Counted from the first letter of the stretch, positions 24,238-36,055 are shown. The stretch is 64,000 nucleotides of DNA from Aquarana catesbeiana (GCF_042186555.1 NC_133334.1:25699294-25763293), one strand, 5' to 3'. Notes: a model not told the origin generated them from the sequence alone. Translations and numbers: made by a program.

Positions 24238-25168
24238 CCACTTGAGGTCCGGGCCATAGCCGAATGACGGCTACAGCGCGGACCTCAATTTCTGGGAGGC
24301 CGTCATGGGACGTCCTCCCCTGTGCACACGCACCGCGCGCACCCTGCAGGGCGCGCGGTGTGTGCGCTGTGATCACCGAGTCACGGAGACTCGGATGATC
24401 ACAGATCCGAGTAATGGGCCGGTCCCGGCCCCTTACCATGTGATCAGCTGTCAGCCAATGACAACTGATCACATGATATAAACAAAACCTCGGTGATCTG
24501 TTTCGTTTTCAAAAACAAGCCGATCACTGGCTTATGTCAAAGGGACATCGGTCCCGAAGAGAAAGGAGGCACATATGCCTCATCTGTGCCAACAGGTGCC
24601 ATCTATTATTGCCACCTGCCAGTGCCTACAGTGCCCCCAAGTGCCACCTGTCAATGCCCCCAAGTGCCACCTGTCAATGCCCCCAAGTGCCACCTGTCAA
24701 TGCCCACAAGTGCCACCTGTCAATGCCCACAAGTGCCACCTATCAGTGCCCTCCAGTGGTGCCAATCAGTGCCACCTAGCAGTGCTGCCATCAGTGCCCA
24801 TCAACGCCACCCATCAGTGCCAATCACCGCCACACATCAGTGCCCATCAGTGACGCCTCATCAGCGTACATCAACGAAGGAGAAAAAGTACCTGTTTGCA
24901 AAATTTTATAACAAAATATAAAAAGAAAATTTTTTTTTTTTTTTTTTTTAATTCTGTCTTTTTAATTTTTTTTTAACAAAAAATAAAAACCGCAGAGGTG
25001 ATCAAATACCATCAAAATAAAGCTCTATTTGTAGGAAAAAAAATGATAAAAATTTCATTTGGGTACAATATTGTATGACCGCGCAATTGTGATCCAAAGT
25101 GCGACAGCGCTAAAAGCTGAAAATTGGTCTGGACAGGAGGGGGGTTTAAGTGCCCAGTAAGCAAGTGG
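24238..25168. mobile_element. TTAA-flanked element, group E, with 23-bp minisatellite
   Basis: It begins CCACTTGAGGTCCGGGCC and ends GTAAGCAAGTGG, bordered by TTAA (24234-24237 and 25169-25172). It contains a CpG-rich palindromic part (GCGCGCGGTG near 24330-24365). A tandem series of about 23 bp (CACCTGTCAATGCCCCCAAG) at 24600-24860 is open in all three frames. Confidence 0.85.
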
Positions 25169-25172
25169 TTAA

Positions 25173-26007
25173 AGCACTCCCTAGAAAAGCAGGGGGCTGC
25201 CACCACCCTACATATTGATGTTCTAAAGAGGGACTTACAAACCAGCTTGGAACTCAATAAAACATAGCGCCTCCAAAATGGAGGGGGACCTAGTCGCCCA
25301 ATGGGTAAACCAATGAGGTGGCACAAGAGAGTTCATGGCTGTGGTAAAAAAAAAATACCAAAGTATCAAAAACTAAAGTAAAAAGTACTTTTGTATTTAA
25401 AGTCCCATGGGTGAATGAATATTAGTTGTAGTATGTATGTTATATGTGGGGGTGGAGGCATGATACGTTAGGCGCCTGGTCTTTTCTACATGTACTTTTA
25501 ATTAAATAGAATATATTTTAGGTTTTCTATCCGGTACCTGCTTTCCCAATTAGTTGTTGGGTAACTTTACATAAGTGGTGTCAGCTTTTTCCGTAATTCA
25601 GAGAGCTTTGTCACGTTTTTACCAAAGAATTTATGAAACTTGGAGACAGTCAGGGAGATACAAGAGACAAGTCCATGGCAAACATCTCTTAGTCATCCCT
25701 CTTATCTCTCTTTCTTGGAAGAGAAGACCTGGGGAAACATTTCTAGATGACCTTGGATTGTTGTTGACTGGGTCACGTACAAGATGTTTTATCCAAATGT
25801 TGTGTTCAACGTCTTACTTTCCAGTCTTTAATTGTTCTCGACACATTAAAAAAAAAAAAATGCTAAACATCACCTTGTACGCTGAACCGTTCAGCTGCAT
25901 CATCAAGATGGAAAATATCCTGAAGATTTCATAATTTTCCTGCTGTATCGATTGTCGGGCAGTAACATATTTGCTGCTTGTAAATAACGTTCTGTTACTT
26001 TTCACAG
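25173..26007 (+). other. Last part of the upstream intron
   Basis: No repeat was recognised apart from an A-run at 25848-25860. The stretch ends in the acceptor of the first exon. Confidence 0.5.
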
Positions 26008-26178
26008 AAACTGTCTCCGGGGGTCAGCCAGTTCGCCTACACGTGTGTCCAGGATCACACCATATGGACCAATCAGCAGTTCTGGGAGACAACGTTTTAT
26101 AACGATGTTCAGAACCAAGTGCGATCCCTCTACCTGGCCTCTAAAAATGCCAATCAGGAGCCGGATTCCAATCCTAAG
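26008..26178 (+). CDS. sbf2: sbf2 internal exon 1 of 9 in window (SBF2 region)
   Basis: The gene encodes SBF2/MTMR13, a catalytically inactive myotubularin-family protein of about 1850 residues. The family order is DENN module, SBF2 region, GRAM/PH-like domain, pseudophosphatase, coiled coil and PH domain. It pairs with active myotubularins such as MTMR2 and acts in Rab and phosphoinositide control on endosomes; human loss causes Charcot-Marie-Tooth type 4B2 (family knowledge). The exon is 171 nt, 57 codons, phase 0 at both ends. It opens after a TTTTCACAG acceptor and closes at AAG|GTATGT. The peptide starts KLSPGVSQFAYTCVQDH, a conserved block of the SBF2 region, followed by IWTNQQFWETTFYNDVQ. 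The preceding exon should end in a stretch like LLPLTSAFYR; I did not find it, so it is probably left of the window. SBF2 rather than SBF1 is chosen from the later exons. Confidence 0.95.
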
Positions 26179-26438
26179 GTATGTATACAACATTCTTTTA
26201 AAGTCCAATTGAAGTCTCACACCTCTTTTTAGTCTTCTAGGGCTAGGATATGTCTTAAAATACATTGGTCTGTCATTGAAAATGCTGCTTTCTGCCCACA
26301 CACGACAGTGCTCTGTGTTGGCATAGCTGAGTAGCAGCCACACCCCTCATCAAGTGTCTTCAGAGAGTTGTATTGCAGAGGAAGGATTGTGGCGCGTCTT
26401 CCCTGGTTTGTTACATTGCTGAGATCGCAGAGTCTTAA

Positions 26439-26878
26439 AGCGGACTTCCACCCAAAAATGGAACTTCCGCTTTAAGTACTCCTTGCCCCCTGACATGCCA
26501 CAATTGGCATGTCATTTTTTTAGTGGGGGGAGGCTGGGTACCTGGTTTGGAGTTGGACTTCCTGTCCCACTTCCTCCTTCCGGGCTTCTAATCACCTAGG
26601 CAATTCCTAGGCGGCCCCTCCCTCCCGGCAATGTTCTGGGACACGTGACAGGTCCCAGAACATTGCCTGGCCATTGACGGAGCGCAGGGCGGCTCGCGCA
26701 TGCACAGTGCGCGGCTCGCACCGGCAGAGTGGAGGGGGAGAGAACGGAGGCTTCGGGCGGCCGCATCGCTGGACCGTGGGACAGATGAGTGTCTGTTTAT
26801 TAAAAGTCAGCAGCTATATTTTTTGTAACTGCTGACTTTTAATAAGCTAAAAAAAAAAAAAAACGGTGGAACTCCGCT
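26439..26878. mobile_element. TTAA-type element, group A
   Basis: The ends AGCGGACTTCCACCC and GGTGGAACTCCGCT are inverted; the borders are TTAA (26435-26438) and TTGA (26879-26882). The inner stem with CAGCAGCT/AACTGCTGAC lies at 26806-26842. Confidence 0.82.
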
Positions 26879-26882
26879 TTGA

Positions 26883-27405
26883 GCCGGCTATAGATGGATC
26901 GAATCTCTGCTGGTTCAGCAGGGACCAGCCGAGATTCGATCCATCTATGGGCAGGCTGGTTGTACCAAACTCGATCCATACGTCAAGTTGGGTACAACCA
27001 GCATGTAAGATTTTCAGAATGCGATTATTGCCAGCAGCTTTAGCCACTAGTAGTAATCACTGTGTTCTCCCAGCAGGGACGGCTCCTCCTTTCCACCCCA
27101 TGTACACTGACTGTGTTGCCCTGGTTGTTGGAAAGAAAGTTGCATTATCTATGTCCTGCCTAAATTCCTTTTTTCCTTCCCGCTCTGCTATTGTGTCCTG
27201 CCGGCAGGGAGCACAGGGTGCCTTCTCTGCTGGCAGAACACAATGATCACTGCTGGAATATATAGCCACCAGCAGTGATCGCATGAAAAAAAATCCGACA
27301 GGCTGGTTGTACTGAAGTCAATTGGTGGATTGACTTCAGTACAAACAGCCTGCCCATAGATAGATCAAACCGGAAAAGATTCGATCCATCTATGGCCAAA
27401 TTATT
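26883..27405. mobile_element. Short element with TAGATGGATCGAAT hairpins
   Basis: The left hairpin GATGGATCGAATCTCTGCTG pairs with CCGAGATTCGATCCATC. The right end GATTCGATCCATCTATGGCC is its inverted partner. An inner pair around GTACTGAAGTCAATTGG occurs at 27305-27345. Fragments of the family occur at 46425-46505 and 60730-61013. Confidence 0.72.
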
Positions 27406-27532
27406 TTTCGTGTCTCCTAACTACGTAGGCATATTTAGATTCCCTGTGCAGCTGCAGTGACAGGAAACAAAGGAATGACTGAAAATAGAGAGTGTAATTT
27501 CAAAGTCTGACTGCATCTTTAAAGGGTAACTC

Positions 27533-28109
27533 CACTTTTGTAGAAGAAAAAAAAAATCCCCTCTGGGTGATCTATGTACATTGCAACAATTTTATTAAAC
27601 TGCAGATTCTCACCTGTTCCTGCTCTGGACAAATAGCTTTTTGTTTAACCATGTCCTCTGCAGTCTGATTGTGAATGGGAGGGTCTGGTTCATTATAATC
27701 ACCTGGGGCGTTCTCAGTTTTCTGATGAATAAAGTTGTAGTGTCTGCATCCCTTAGGAGGATTTATCCCTTGTGGAGTACCTCACCAAAAATGAAATTCC
27801 TATTACAGAAGATGCCTAAAATCTGACTTGTACCTTAGTGCAGACGTTTGGGGAAAATCAGCGAGCCAATCACACGAGCAGTAAATTAAACTTTTGGTGG
27901 TAGTCTGTACACCAACGGCGTAGAGAACACCTCCAGGTTGCCATATTGCATTGAATTTTACAGAAACTTACAAAGCTGCATCTTGAAATGGAGAGGATTT
28001 TTTTTTTTTTATAACATTGAATTTCAATATGGCTTGTGTAGCAATTACATGTGATATATTATTTTTTTTATTTGCTCTATTTATTTTTTCTTGAAAGTGG
28101 AGTTACCCT
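27533..28109. mobile_element. TTAA-flanked element, 577 bp
   Basis: The perfect inverted ends AGGGTAACTCCACTTT and AAGTGGAGTTACCCT are bordered by TTAA (27529-27532 and 28110-28113). Confidence 0.9.
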
Positions 28110-28635
28110 TTAAGTGTAGAAATAACGAGCACCAAACAAAAAAAAATGTTATTATTCATACTACCCTCTTCCTCTGGGCTACAAAAGAAAGGGATTGGGT
28201 GGGGATTTTGTTGCCCCTCAAAAGTGCAAAGATACAAGAACAACCAACGTGTTTTGGAGGCAAAAAATTACCCACATCCTCTGGGCTACAAAAGAGCGGG
28301 ATGGGGGGGAGATAGCTAAACCCTTCGGCGTAGCTATTTAGCTCATTATTTCTATACTTTGGGTCTCTTCTATGTATCCATTGAGGAAGGGGCGTCTGGG
28401 AGCTTGCCTTATCAGAGCCAACAAGCTGACTTGCAAAAACCATCTTGCATTTCGAACTGTTTGAACAAGCATGGAAATCCCACCACCTCCCAAATGTGTT
28501 TCTCCAGAGCTTTCCGAGTGTATGTCTGTTTCTTTGACTTCCAGTTGGGCTTTAAAGTGTACCTGTCATCTTTTAGAATATGATATAAAGCAAGCCGGTA
28601 GGGTAGATATGCAGTGGGATGTTTGCAGCACTTAT
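28110..28635. other. Intronic sequence with a 29-bp direct duplication
   Basis: TCCTCTGGGCTACAAAAGA occurs twice (28168 and 28276), with CAACGTGTTTTGGAGG between. This looks like another decayed relative of the CGAAACGYGT blocks. Confidence 0.45.
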
Positions 28636-29128
28636 AAATTACATGGCCACAAATTTATGGGCACCAGACCATCACACCTACACTACAAGATCAAAAGCAC
28701 ATGGAATCAGATTTTGAATAATTGTGTAACAGTTTGGGAAAGACCCATCTTTGTGCCCCCCCCTGTACACAAAGCAAACTCCATAAAGACATAGTTTGGC
28801 CAGTTCGGTGTGAAGGAACTCAAGTGGTCAACACACAACCATAACTTCAACCCTACCGAACACCTTTGGGATGAATTTAAACTCTGACCAATTATGAGCC
28901 TGGTCTTCTCAACCAACGTCCGTACCTGACCTCATTAAATGCTTCTTTTGGCTAAATGGGCTCAAATTCCCACATAAACATTCCAAAATATTGTGAAAAG
29001 TGTGGAGGCTGGTATAGCTGCAAAGTGGGTGGAGGTGCCAACTGTTATAGAATTGGATAAGCCTGCAAACAACTCAATGAGACAAGACGGTCAGGTGTCC
29101 ACAAACTTTTTTGACAATTTTAGAATAG
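28636..29128 (+). pseudogene. Tc1-like transposase C-terminal remnant
   Basis: On the + strand the sequence reads with breaks through HKANSIKT, FNPTEHLWDEF (usual DLNPIEHLWDE) and AAKWVEVPTV. It ends GGTCAGGTGTCCACAAACTT, the terminal repeat of this Tc1 family. The first Asp of the block is replaced by Asn and stops are present. The N-terminal half is gone. Confidence 0.85.
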
Positions 29129-29225
29129 TTCCTCAGGAAAATGAATGACTGACGTTTTGATCAACAATATGACCCAACACCTTTGTGCTATGCCAAGCCT
29201 TTGACTTATTGGTGTCTCGTTTCAG

Positions 29226-29488
29226 GAGAATGGAGTGGAGAGTTCAGACGAGGAGAACACGGTGATGGACATCGCTGCCGAGCAGTTGCGTCTTTGGCCG
29301 TCACTCAGCAAGCAGCAGCAAATGGAACTGGTGCAGAGCGAGGAAAGCACTGTCTTTAGCCAGGCCATCCACTTTGCTAACCTTATGGTGTACCTCCTAG
29401 TTCCGCTAGACACCAGCAAGAACAAGCTGCTGCGGACCTCTGCCACCGGGGACTGGGAGAGTGGCAGCAATAGCATTGTCACCAACAG
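29226..29488 (+). CDS. sbf2: sbf2 internal exon 2 of 9
   Basis: The exon is 263 nt, entered in phase 0 after TTTCAG and left after AG of a split Ser codon at the donor CAG|GTGAGG. The first dozen residues are acidic and look family-variable (ENGVESSDEENTVMD). The rest is strongly conserved: IAAEQLRLWPSLSKQQQ, then ESTVFSQAIHFANLMVYLL, VPLDTSKNKLLRTSATGDW and SNSIVTN. ATGDWESGSNS is the SBF2 form; as I recall the family, SBF1 has a different GLGDLESASNS-like sequence here. The intron to the left (26179-29225, 3047 bp) holds two TTAA elements and a Tc1 remnant. Confidence 0.95.
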
Positions 29489-29591
29489 GTGAGGCGACGG
29501 GGGGGTGAATGGGTATACAAAACGACAAAAGTAAAAATATTTTCATTATTACAAGTATGCCAATAAGTAGTCTTTCAGAGGAACACTAATG

Positions 29592-30009
29592 CCCCCGTAC
29601 ACACGATCGGACTTTCTGACAGCAAAACCGTGGATTTTTGTTTGAAGGTTGTTGGCTCCAACTTGTCTTGCATACACACGGTCACACAAATGTTGGCCAA
29701 CAATTAGGAACGTGGTGCCGTACAGGACGTACGATGAGCCGAGGAAAAGGAAGTTCAATAGCCAGTGCGGCTTCTTCTGCTTGATTCCGAGCATGCGTGA
29801 ACTTTTGTGCGACGGACCTGTGTACACACGATCGTAAATTCCGAAAACAAAGTTTTGTTGGCGGAAAATTTGAGAACCTGCTAGGCAACATTTGTTGACG
29901 GAAAGTCCGACAACAAATGTTCGATGGAGCGTACACACGGTCAGACTTTCAGCCAACAAGCTCACATCCAACATTTGTTGTCAGAAAATCCGATCGTGTG
30001 TACGGGGCA
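29592..30009. mobile_element. Foldback element with CACACGATCGGA ends, copy 2
   Basis: It begins ATGCCCCCGTACACACGATC and ends CGATCGTGTGTACGGGGCAT, with TA on each side. The inner repeats of the same arm match the copy at 5201-5636. It directly abuts a TTAA element on its right. Confidence 0.87.
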
Positions 30010-30013
30010 TTAA

Positions 30014-30484
30014 AGTGATTGTAAACGATCAGCTTGTAAAACAACCCATTCAGCTTAAAATAGAAACGAAAAAAAAACATTTGTGTATAGATATAAAAAA
30101 AACATTGTAAATGTTTTTTTTTTTCCCTTTTGTATGAGTGATTGCATACCCTCTGTTCTCAGCTGCATAAGAGCTGGGGGCGGGGGGGTGGAGAAGCAAC
30201 AGGACACTGAGCTTCCCAGTGAATGGCTTGTTGTATATGTTTCAGGACAAGTCTGATCATAGGAGGAGAGTACACGGAGTTCCAAGCATAGCTAGAGAAC
30301 TGACCACGGTGCATCTGTCCTGCTTAGTGTGGTCAGTTTCCAATAGGAAAGCAGAGGGACTAGCAGGAACACCAGGGATTTCGCATAAAGGAAGCAATAC
30401 AAAGAGAACAGGAGACCTTTTCATACAAGTACATGAAACAGCAGATACGTATCAGGAATATGAAGTGTTGGGGTAACAAACGCT
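30014..30484. mobile_element. TTAA-flanked element, group C
   Basis: It starts AGTGATTGTAAACGATC and ends GGGTAACAAACGCT, with TTAA at 30010-30013 and 30485-30488. The left TTAA overlaps the last bases of the neighbouring foldback element. Confidence 0.85.
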
Positions 30485-30609
30485 TTAAGGTAGAACCGTC
30501 AGGAGCCTGGATAATTATAAAAATAGTATATGATGAATGAATTTATAAGCAGAGGTGAAAACCATCAAATAGAGCCAGATGTATGAGCAGAGAAAATTAT
30601 ATGCATTAA

Positions 30610-30899
30610 AGTAGAATTACAGGGAAAACTTTTTATTTTTTTTCATTTTGGATAAAGTAAGGAAGAGTTATAACCCCCTGCCAATTCATTTTTTTCCCAT
30701 CTGTGCCCCATTGAGGAGATTTATCTTCACTTCCTGTTCCATAGCTAAAACAGGAAGGGAGAGGTGTGGAGTGTCCCCATTGGAAGATTTCCCCTCTATT
30801 ACTTTTCTGGGAGAAACCCAAAAATGTGTTGTTTTCTTTTACTTTCACTTTCAAAGATAGTTGTAAACAGGAAAAAAGTTTTGCCTTTTTAGTTATGTT
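30610..30899. mobile_element. TTAA-flanked element, group D
   Basis: AGTAGAATTACAGGGAAAAC at the left pairs with GTTTTGCCTTTTTAGTTATG at the right, and TTAA lies at 30606-30609 and 30900-30903. A further group D-like start (AGTATAACTCCAGAC) follows immediately at 30904. It may end at AGTTGGAGTTCAGCT before the TTAA near 32362-32366, with a hAT element nested inside. Confidence 0.75.
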
Positions 30900-31820
30900 T
30901 TAAAGTATAACTCCAGACAAAACTTTTTTCTGTAGTTTGGATAGAGTGGGGGAAGGGTTATACTGGGTTTTATTGCTATCTGAGTCCTTTTTGTGTCGAT
31001 CAATGCACATAATGGCCAACACATCCTGGATCGTCATACTTCCAAAGCTTTGATTGCAGAAAGATCACATGGCAAAGGATCAAGCTGCACGGGACCGCTT
31101 TGTTAGGCGGCTCCGAAACTTTGCACTTGGTTCTTCTTTCTGATGCGATCTTTCTGCAATAAAAGCTTTGGATGACCTATGATGATCCATGGTGTGCTGA
31201 CCAGTATGAGCATTGATCTGTGATTATTCCAGTTTCCAGCTGGTAGAACTGCAGCACCTGCTACTGACGAGCTTATTTCCAGGAACGTGTGCCATGAGAA
31301 TATTGACCATTCTTTTTGTGGAGATGTCGCTTCACTTCCTGTCCTGGTGAAAATTTTGTTGGAATTATATTTTCCCATCTTTTGTTCCTCCTTTCCTTCT
31401 CATCAACCTGCTATTGAGATTGAAATAAAACCTTTCCATTTTCATTATATACCTTATTTTAGACTTGGTGACATCATCAGTGGGTCTCTTATGCAATGCA
31501 GGCAGATCATAGCTGGAGGGCTCAGTAGGGTGCTTCCTGAAAACATCATGACCCTTTGCCTCAGTACTCGTCCCAAGAGCCACGAGCCCTAATGCAAATG
31601 GTTGGCTAGTTCTTGGAAGGAGTTATGTGAATATCAAAATCCTTGATTAGTGGGCATTAGTCTGGAGGAGTTGGTGTCCCTAGGCAAGCTGCCTTTGCAT
31701 GCAGATCACCCGAAGCCGCACCCACATTTGATGCTGAATCTCCGTGCTTGAAAGACCTGATATTCAATGAATGAAAGGGGCAGGACAGGGACAGTTTGGC
31801 TGGGAGGGATCAGTCTAGAT

Positions 31821-32199
31821 CAGGGGTCTCCAAACTGTGGCCCTGGGGGCAGATGTGGCCCTTTCTTTGCTTTAATCCGTCCCCTGGGGCACTATTCTAT
31901 CCACTGACACCAGTAATGGGCATCATTTTTGTTGCTGACACCAACGATGGGGCACTATTCCTCCGACACCATTATAAGGGCACAGTTCCTTCCATTGACA
32001 CCAATGATGGGGCACAATTCTTACCATTGACACCAATGACGGGGCACTAATCCTCCTACTAATACCAAAGATATGGTATTGTTTATGCCCACTGGATGAC
32101 TGGACATTTTTTACTCCTAAATGGCCTTACTCTGCGCCCCCCCCCAAAGTGTAAAGGACAGTAAAGTGGCCCTTTGCTTAGAAAGATTGGAGACCCCTG
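31821..32199. mobile_element. hAT-like element carrying a 32-bp minisatellite
   Basis: It starts CAGGGGTCTCCAAACTGTGG and ends TTGGAGACCCCTG. The flanks are a perfect GTCTAGAT duplication (31813-31820 and 32200-32207). The interior has several 32-bp type units with GACACCAATGATGGGGCAC. Confidence 0.93.
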
Positions 32200-32369
32200 G
32201 TCTAGATGATGCTGGATGTCCTCCAGCCAGAAAATTGGGTGGGCTCTATCTGACTTTCTGCAGATTTTGAATGCACATTGAAAGAAGCTCACAGTGTGCA
32301 GTGCAGTTAGAGTAAGCAATTTCTGTACAACTGTGCAAGACTATAGGTAAAGTTGGAGTTCAGCTTTAA

Positions 32370-33680
32370 CATTATGGTTGAAGAGCAGGAGTCAAAAGCT
32401 GGCTTCCAGGACGTTTTTTTTTAAATCCCTCAAATCCGTTTGGCAGTCCTGAGTATTGTCCATTTGGACCTTAATTTTTGCTGTGATAAGAAGGCTAAGC
32501 CACATCCCTAACATTCAAGAGCTCTAAACCAGATACTTTATTGACTGATCAGGTTTAACATTGCATTGTTAATTAGCAGGGCTTCTAGAGGGAGTAGACA
32601 TTGAAGCCTTTGTGGATAATATACTCTGGACTTGAGGCTCCATAAACGCACCATAGGTAGTTGTTTGGAGGACTGAGACCTTTTGCCCAATCCATCCATA
32701 TGCATATGGGACAATATTGGATGCAGGCAAGTTGGTCTTGCTTCTATTCTACTGCAGTCTGTGTAATGTCAAGTGAACAGCAATTAAGTGGTGGGATTAG
32801 GACTGCCAAAGCCAACTGGTGAAGCCATCAAATCAGGTGTAACAATCCTTCCACCAGAATCCCCAGGTGATTTAGGCAGCTAGTTGGTAGTTAACCGTCC
32901 ACCAACCACTATTGTATAATTATCTGGGTGGAATATTTCCACTCCTTCAGCCCTGAAAGGGTTAAGGACCCCCTCTTCAACTTTGCCCAGCCCACTAAAT
33001 GTAAAAAAAATTTTTGTTTGTGTTCGGTGGAATGTTCGGCTTGTCTTAACGTCGCCACTTAGATTAAATGTCTGATCGCAGCTCGATAAACAATCGCTGA
33101 AGTGGGGGGTTGATGTCATTGTTTGTGTAGCTGTGTATCATTCTTCCACAATGACTTGCAGCCGTTGTCCCTATAAGAATGAAAACCTACATGGCCGCGG
33201 CAGCGTCCCCGTTTCCCCGAGACGCCGGCCTGCTAGCACGATAATGCGATCTGGACAACTACGAAGCATGTTTTGGATCATGTTGTCAAAATAAATCACT
33301 AACAATGGAACTTTTAAGTGCTATCAGGGGTATTTGAGGTATTGCAAAATGGCAATGTAATTTTTCCGAGCTCTATTTTGTAGTATATCATTTGTTGCAT
33401 AGTTCAGCAATGAGATACCTTCTACTGATCACTTAATCAGCCAAAAAAAGCTGTATTTATTATGGACAGTCTGGTCAGTTATGGAAATTCCTCATTTAAA
33501 GAGCCCCTGTCATGACAGAAGTATGGGGCTATACTTTCTCTTTTCTTGAGATAGAGGGGAGCTGCAATTGCTGTCCCACTAACACTCTTGCTGTTCAGTA
33601 GCATTTAGTGCCAGTTCATACATCCGATGTGTCAGTGAGCACTGCCAAATGACCCTTCTTCCAGTTATGGGGAGAATGGA
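32370..33680. other. Intronic sequence, few repeats
   Basis: No repeat ends were recognised between 32370 and 33680. The part at 33030-33310 is richer in CpG and looks single-copy (CTACATGGCCGCGGCAGCGT and neighbours). It is a candidate conserved noncoding stretch, without proof. Confidence 0.4.
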
Positions 33681-33682
33681 TA

Positions 33683-34110
33683 TACACTGTATGGCAGAAA
33701 GTTTGTCGATACCTGCTGACCACATCTCTATGGGCTTGTTGGTCGCTTTATTCAAAAACCATGGGGATTAATATAAAGTAACCCCCTTTACCACTATGCC
33801 AGTCTCCATTCTTTCCACCACAAGATATTCCCAAAGGTGTTCAGTAGGGTCAAGATCAGGGATCTTAGCTGGTTACTCCCTCCAAACTCATCCATGCCTT
33901 TATGGAGCTGGATTTGTACATGGGGCAAAGCCATGCTTGAACAGAAAAGGGTAATCCCCAAACTGTTATCACTAGGTTGGAAAACACAATTGTCTAAAAT
34001 GTCTTTGTATGATGTAGTATTCAACCACAAGAGCATTTGTGAGGTCAGGTACTGATGTTGGAGGAGAAGACCTGGATCACAATTTGCCTTCAGTAAGGTT
34101 GAGGTCAAGT
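33683..34110 (-). mobile_element. Tc1-like remnant, same family as 28636-29128
   Basis: The left end TACACTGTATGGCAGAAAGT and ACCTGCTGACCACATC are the inverted form of the end seen at 29090-29128. On the minus strand a degenerate transposase C-terminal half follows, with stops. Confidence 0.75.
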
Positions 34111-34127
34111 ATTAGTATGCTATAGTA

Positions 34128-34567
34128 CAGTGGTCTTCAAACTGTGGCCCGCGAGCAAGATGTGGGCTTTTGCTTGTCTTTATCTGGCCTTTGGGGCCCC
34201 ATACCTTCCACTGACACCAATGATGGTGCACCGTTCCTCCCACAGACACTAATGATGGGGTACCATTCCTCCCATAGACATTAATGATGTGGTACCATTC
34301 CTCCCACAGACACTAATGATGGGGCACTATTCCTCCTACAGATACCAATGATGGGGTACCATTCGGCCCATGGACATTAATGACGCACCATTCCTTCCAC
34401 TGATGCCAATAATATGGCACTATTTCTTCCACTAAAACCAATGATGGGGCACTGTTTGCTCTGACCGACATCACAACATTTTCTAATCCCACTGGTCACA
34501 GTCTGGCCTATCTAAAGCCTCCAGGACAGTAAACTTGCCCTTTGTTCAGAAATTTTGGAGACCCTTG
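34128..34567. mobile_element. hAT-like element with 32-bp minisatellite
   Basis: It starts CAGTGGTCTTCAAACTGTGG and ends TTTGGAGACCCTTG, with a perfect CTATAGTA duplication (34120-34127 and 34568-34575). The inner units are CACTAATGATGGGGTACCAT and variants. Confidence 0.93.
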
Positions 34568-34773
34568 CTATAGTATTAACAGTACCCCTTCACCAGAAAC
34601 ACCTGAACCCAGTCATTTGGAGGGGGGTACACATAATACCAGTCATCGGATTCTCTCAGATTGCACTGGAAATTTGGGGGCTCCGTCGGTGCCCAGTGAT
34701 GACAGACTGTTACAGTAGAAGTGTGCCCTGAAATCTTTTGGACCCTACAACCCTCCCAGCAGACAAAGATTAA

Positions 34774-35225
34774 ATAATATGTAAACCCAGCATTTCATAT
34801 TCCTGATATGTGACTGCTGTACCATGCATTTGTATGAGAAGGTCTCCTGTTCTCTTTGTATTGCTTCCTTTGTGTGAAATCCCTGGTGTTCCTGCTAGTC
34901 CCTCTGCATTCCTAAAAAAAAAAACTGACCACGCTAAGGAGGAGAACACAGCATGGTCAGTTCTCTAGCTGTGCTCTCCTCCAATGATCAGACCTGTCCT
35001 GACACCCCAACACCCCCCCCCCTTTTCTGCACAGCCATTCACTTTCACTAGGAAGTCCAGTGTGCTTCTGTTTCTTCTCCTCCAGCTCTCTGAGTTCCTT
35101 ATGCAGCTGAGAACAGAGATTATGTTATCACTTAAAAAAAAAGGGGGGGGGGGGGGGTATTTATGTGTTTTGTTTTTTGTTTTTGTATCTGTACGTAAAT
35201 GTTTTGCCTTTTATTTCAATGTAAA
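34774..35225. mobile_element. TTAA-type element, group C, reverse orientation
   Basis: TTAA at 34770-34773 precedes a reverse copy of 30014-30484 (CATTTCATATTCCTGATATG, GAAATCCCTGGTGTTCC, CTGCTAGTCCCTCTGC). The right end is decayed, with a G-run at 35140-35158. Confidence 0.75.
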
Positions 35226-35332
35226 GAAATCCTAGTTATGTATTAATACTGTTAATATAACTGTCTGAAATCTGTCTTTATACTATCCTCCAACCAAGTG
35301 TAATGAGCTCATAACCCAATTATGTTTCTCAG

Positions 35333-35502
35333 CATTGCTGGCAGTGTTGCAGAGAGCTACGACACAGAGAGTGGGTTTGAGGATTCGGAGAGCGATATTG
35401 CCAACTCAGTGGTGCGATTTATCACAAGATTTATTGACAAAGTCTGCACGGAGAGTGGGGTGACCCAAGATCACATCAAGAGCCTGCACTGCATGATCCC
35501 AG
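35333..35502 (+). CDS. sbf2: sbf2 internal exon 3 of 9 (linker before GRAM)
   Basis: The exon is 170 nt. It begins with the C that completes a Ser codon after TTTCTCAG and ends with the first base of a Gly codon at CCAG|GTACGC. The peptide IAGSVAESYDTESGFEDSES is a highly conserved acidic linker. It is followed by DIANSVVRFITRFIDKVC and TESGVTQDHIKSLHCMIPG. HIKSLHCMIPG is the SBF2 form; SBF1 has HLKGLHVMVPD at this place (recalled family knowledge). The 5844-bp intron before it carries foldback, TTAA, Tc1 and hAT elements. Confidence 0.96.
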
Positions 35503-36055
35503 GTACGCCTCTGCTGTCAGCGGGGACACGCGAGGGAAATTTTCCCCGATACATGTAAAATCCTCACACTGTTCGGTCACACTTCCCATACCGTGGGTGA
35601 AGAGAGACATGGTAGATATTTTGCTGTGTGGCTTTTGAACTATCCAATAACAGTTTTTTGGTGTGGCATAAAAATCACGAAGCTGCACAACCTGGCCCAT
35701 TCCCGCCAAACGCTCCTATCTACTTCCACAGACGTAAAACATTGCCCAGGCTTGTGCACATTTCATGCACATTTTTGCCACTTTGCCCACCATCTCTACT
35801 AGACTCTTCCTTTATAACTGCTTGTAAGTGATAACTTTGTATCTAGTGCAGACAGTTTTTGGTCCACTTTCCTAAATAGGCCTTTTGCCATTAACATGAC
35901 TTTATTAAAAATAAATGCAGCTTTTATATAAACTGTCTTCTTAACAACATTACCTCTGCATTGTTGGAGAAATGTCAACTCTCTCTATGTGAAGAAAACT
36001 TTCAGTTTTTGGATATGTAGCACAAAAAACAATGAAAATAGTACAGCTCTCATTC

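Larger units (their letters stand above)
1..26007 (+). other. Probable upstream sbf2 intron (whole left part)
   Basis: No exon was recognised in this stretch on either strand. The first exon in the window enters in phase 0 in the middle of a conserved domain, so the sequence to its left should be intron back to the previous exon outside the window. I looked for family blocks such as LQDC and AAALLPL and saw none, but a short exon could be missed by eye. Confidence 0.6.

Noticed and set aside
24493..24921. 142-codon frame with repeated cysteine and proline
   Set aside because: It lies in the 23-bp minisatellite of a TTAA element and three frames are open together.
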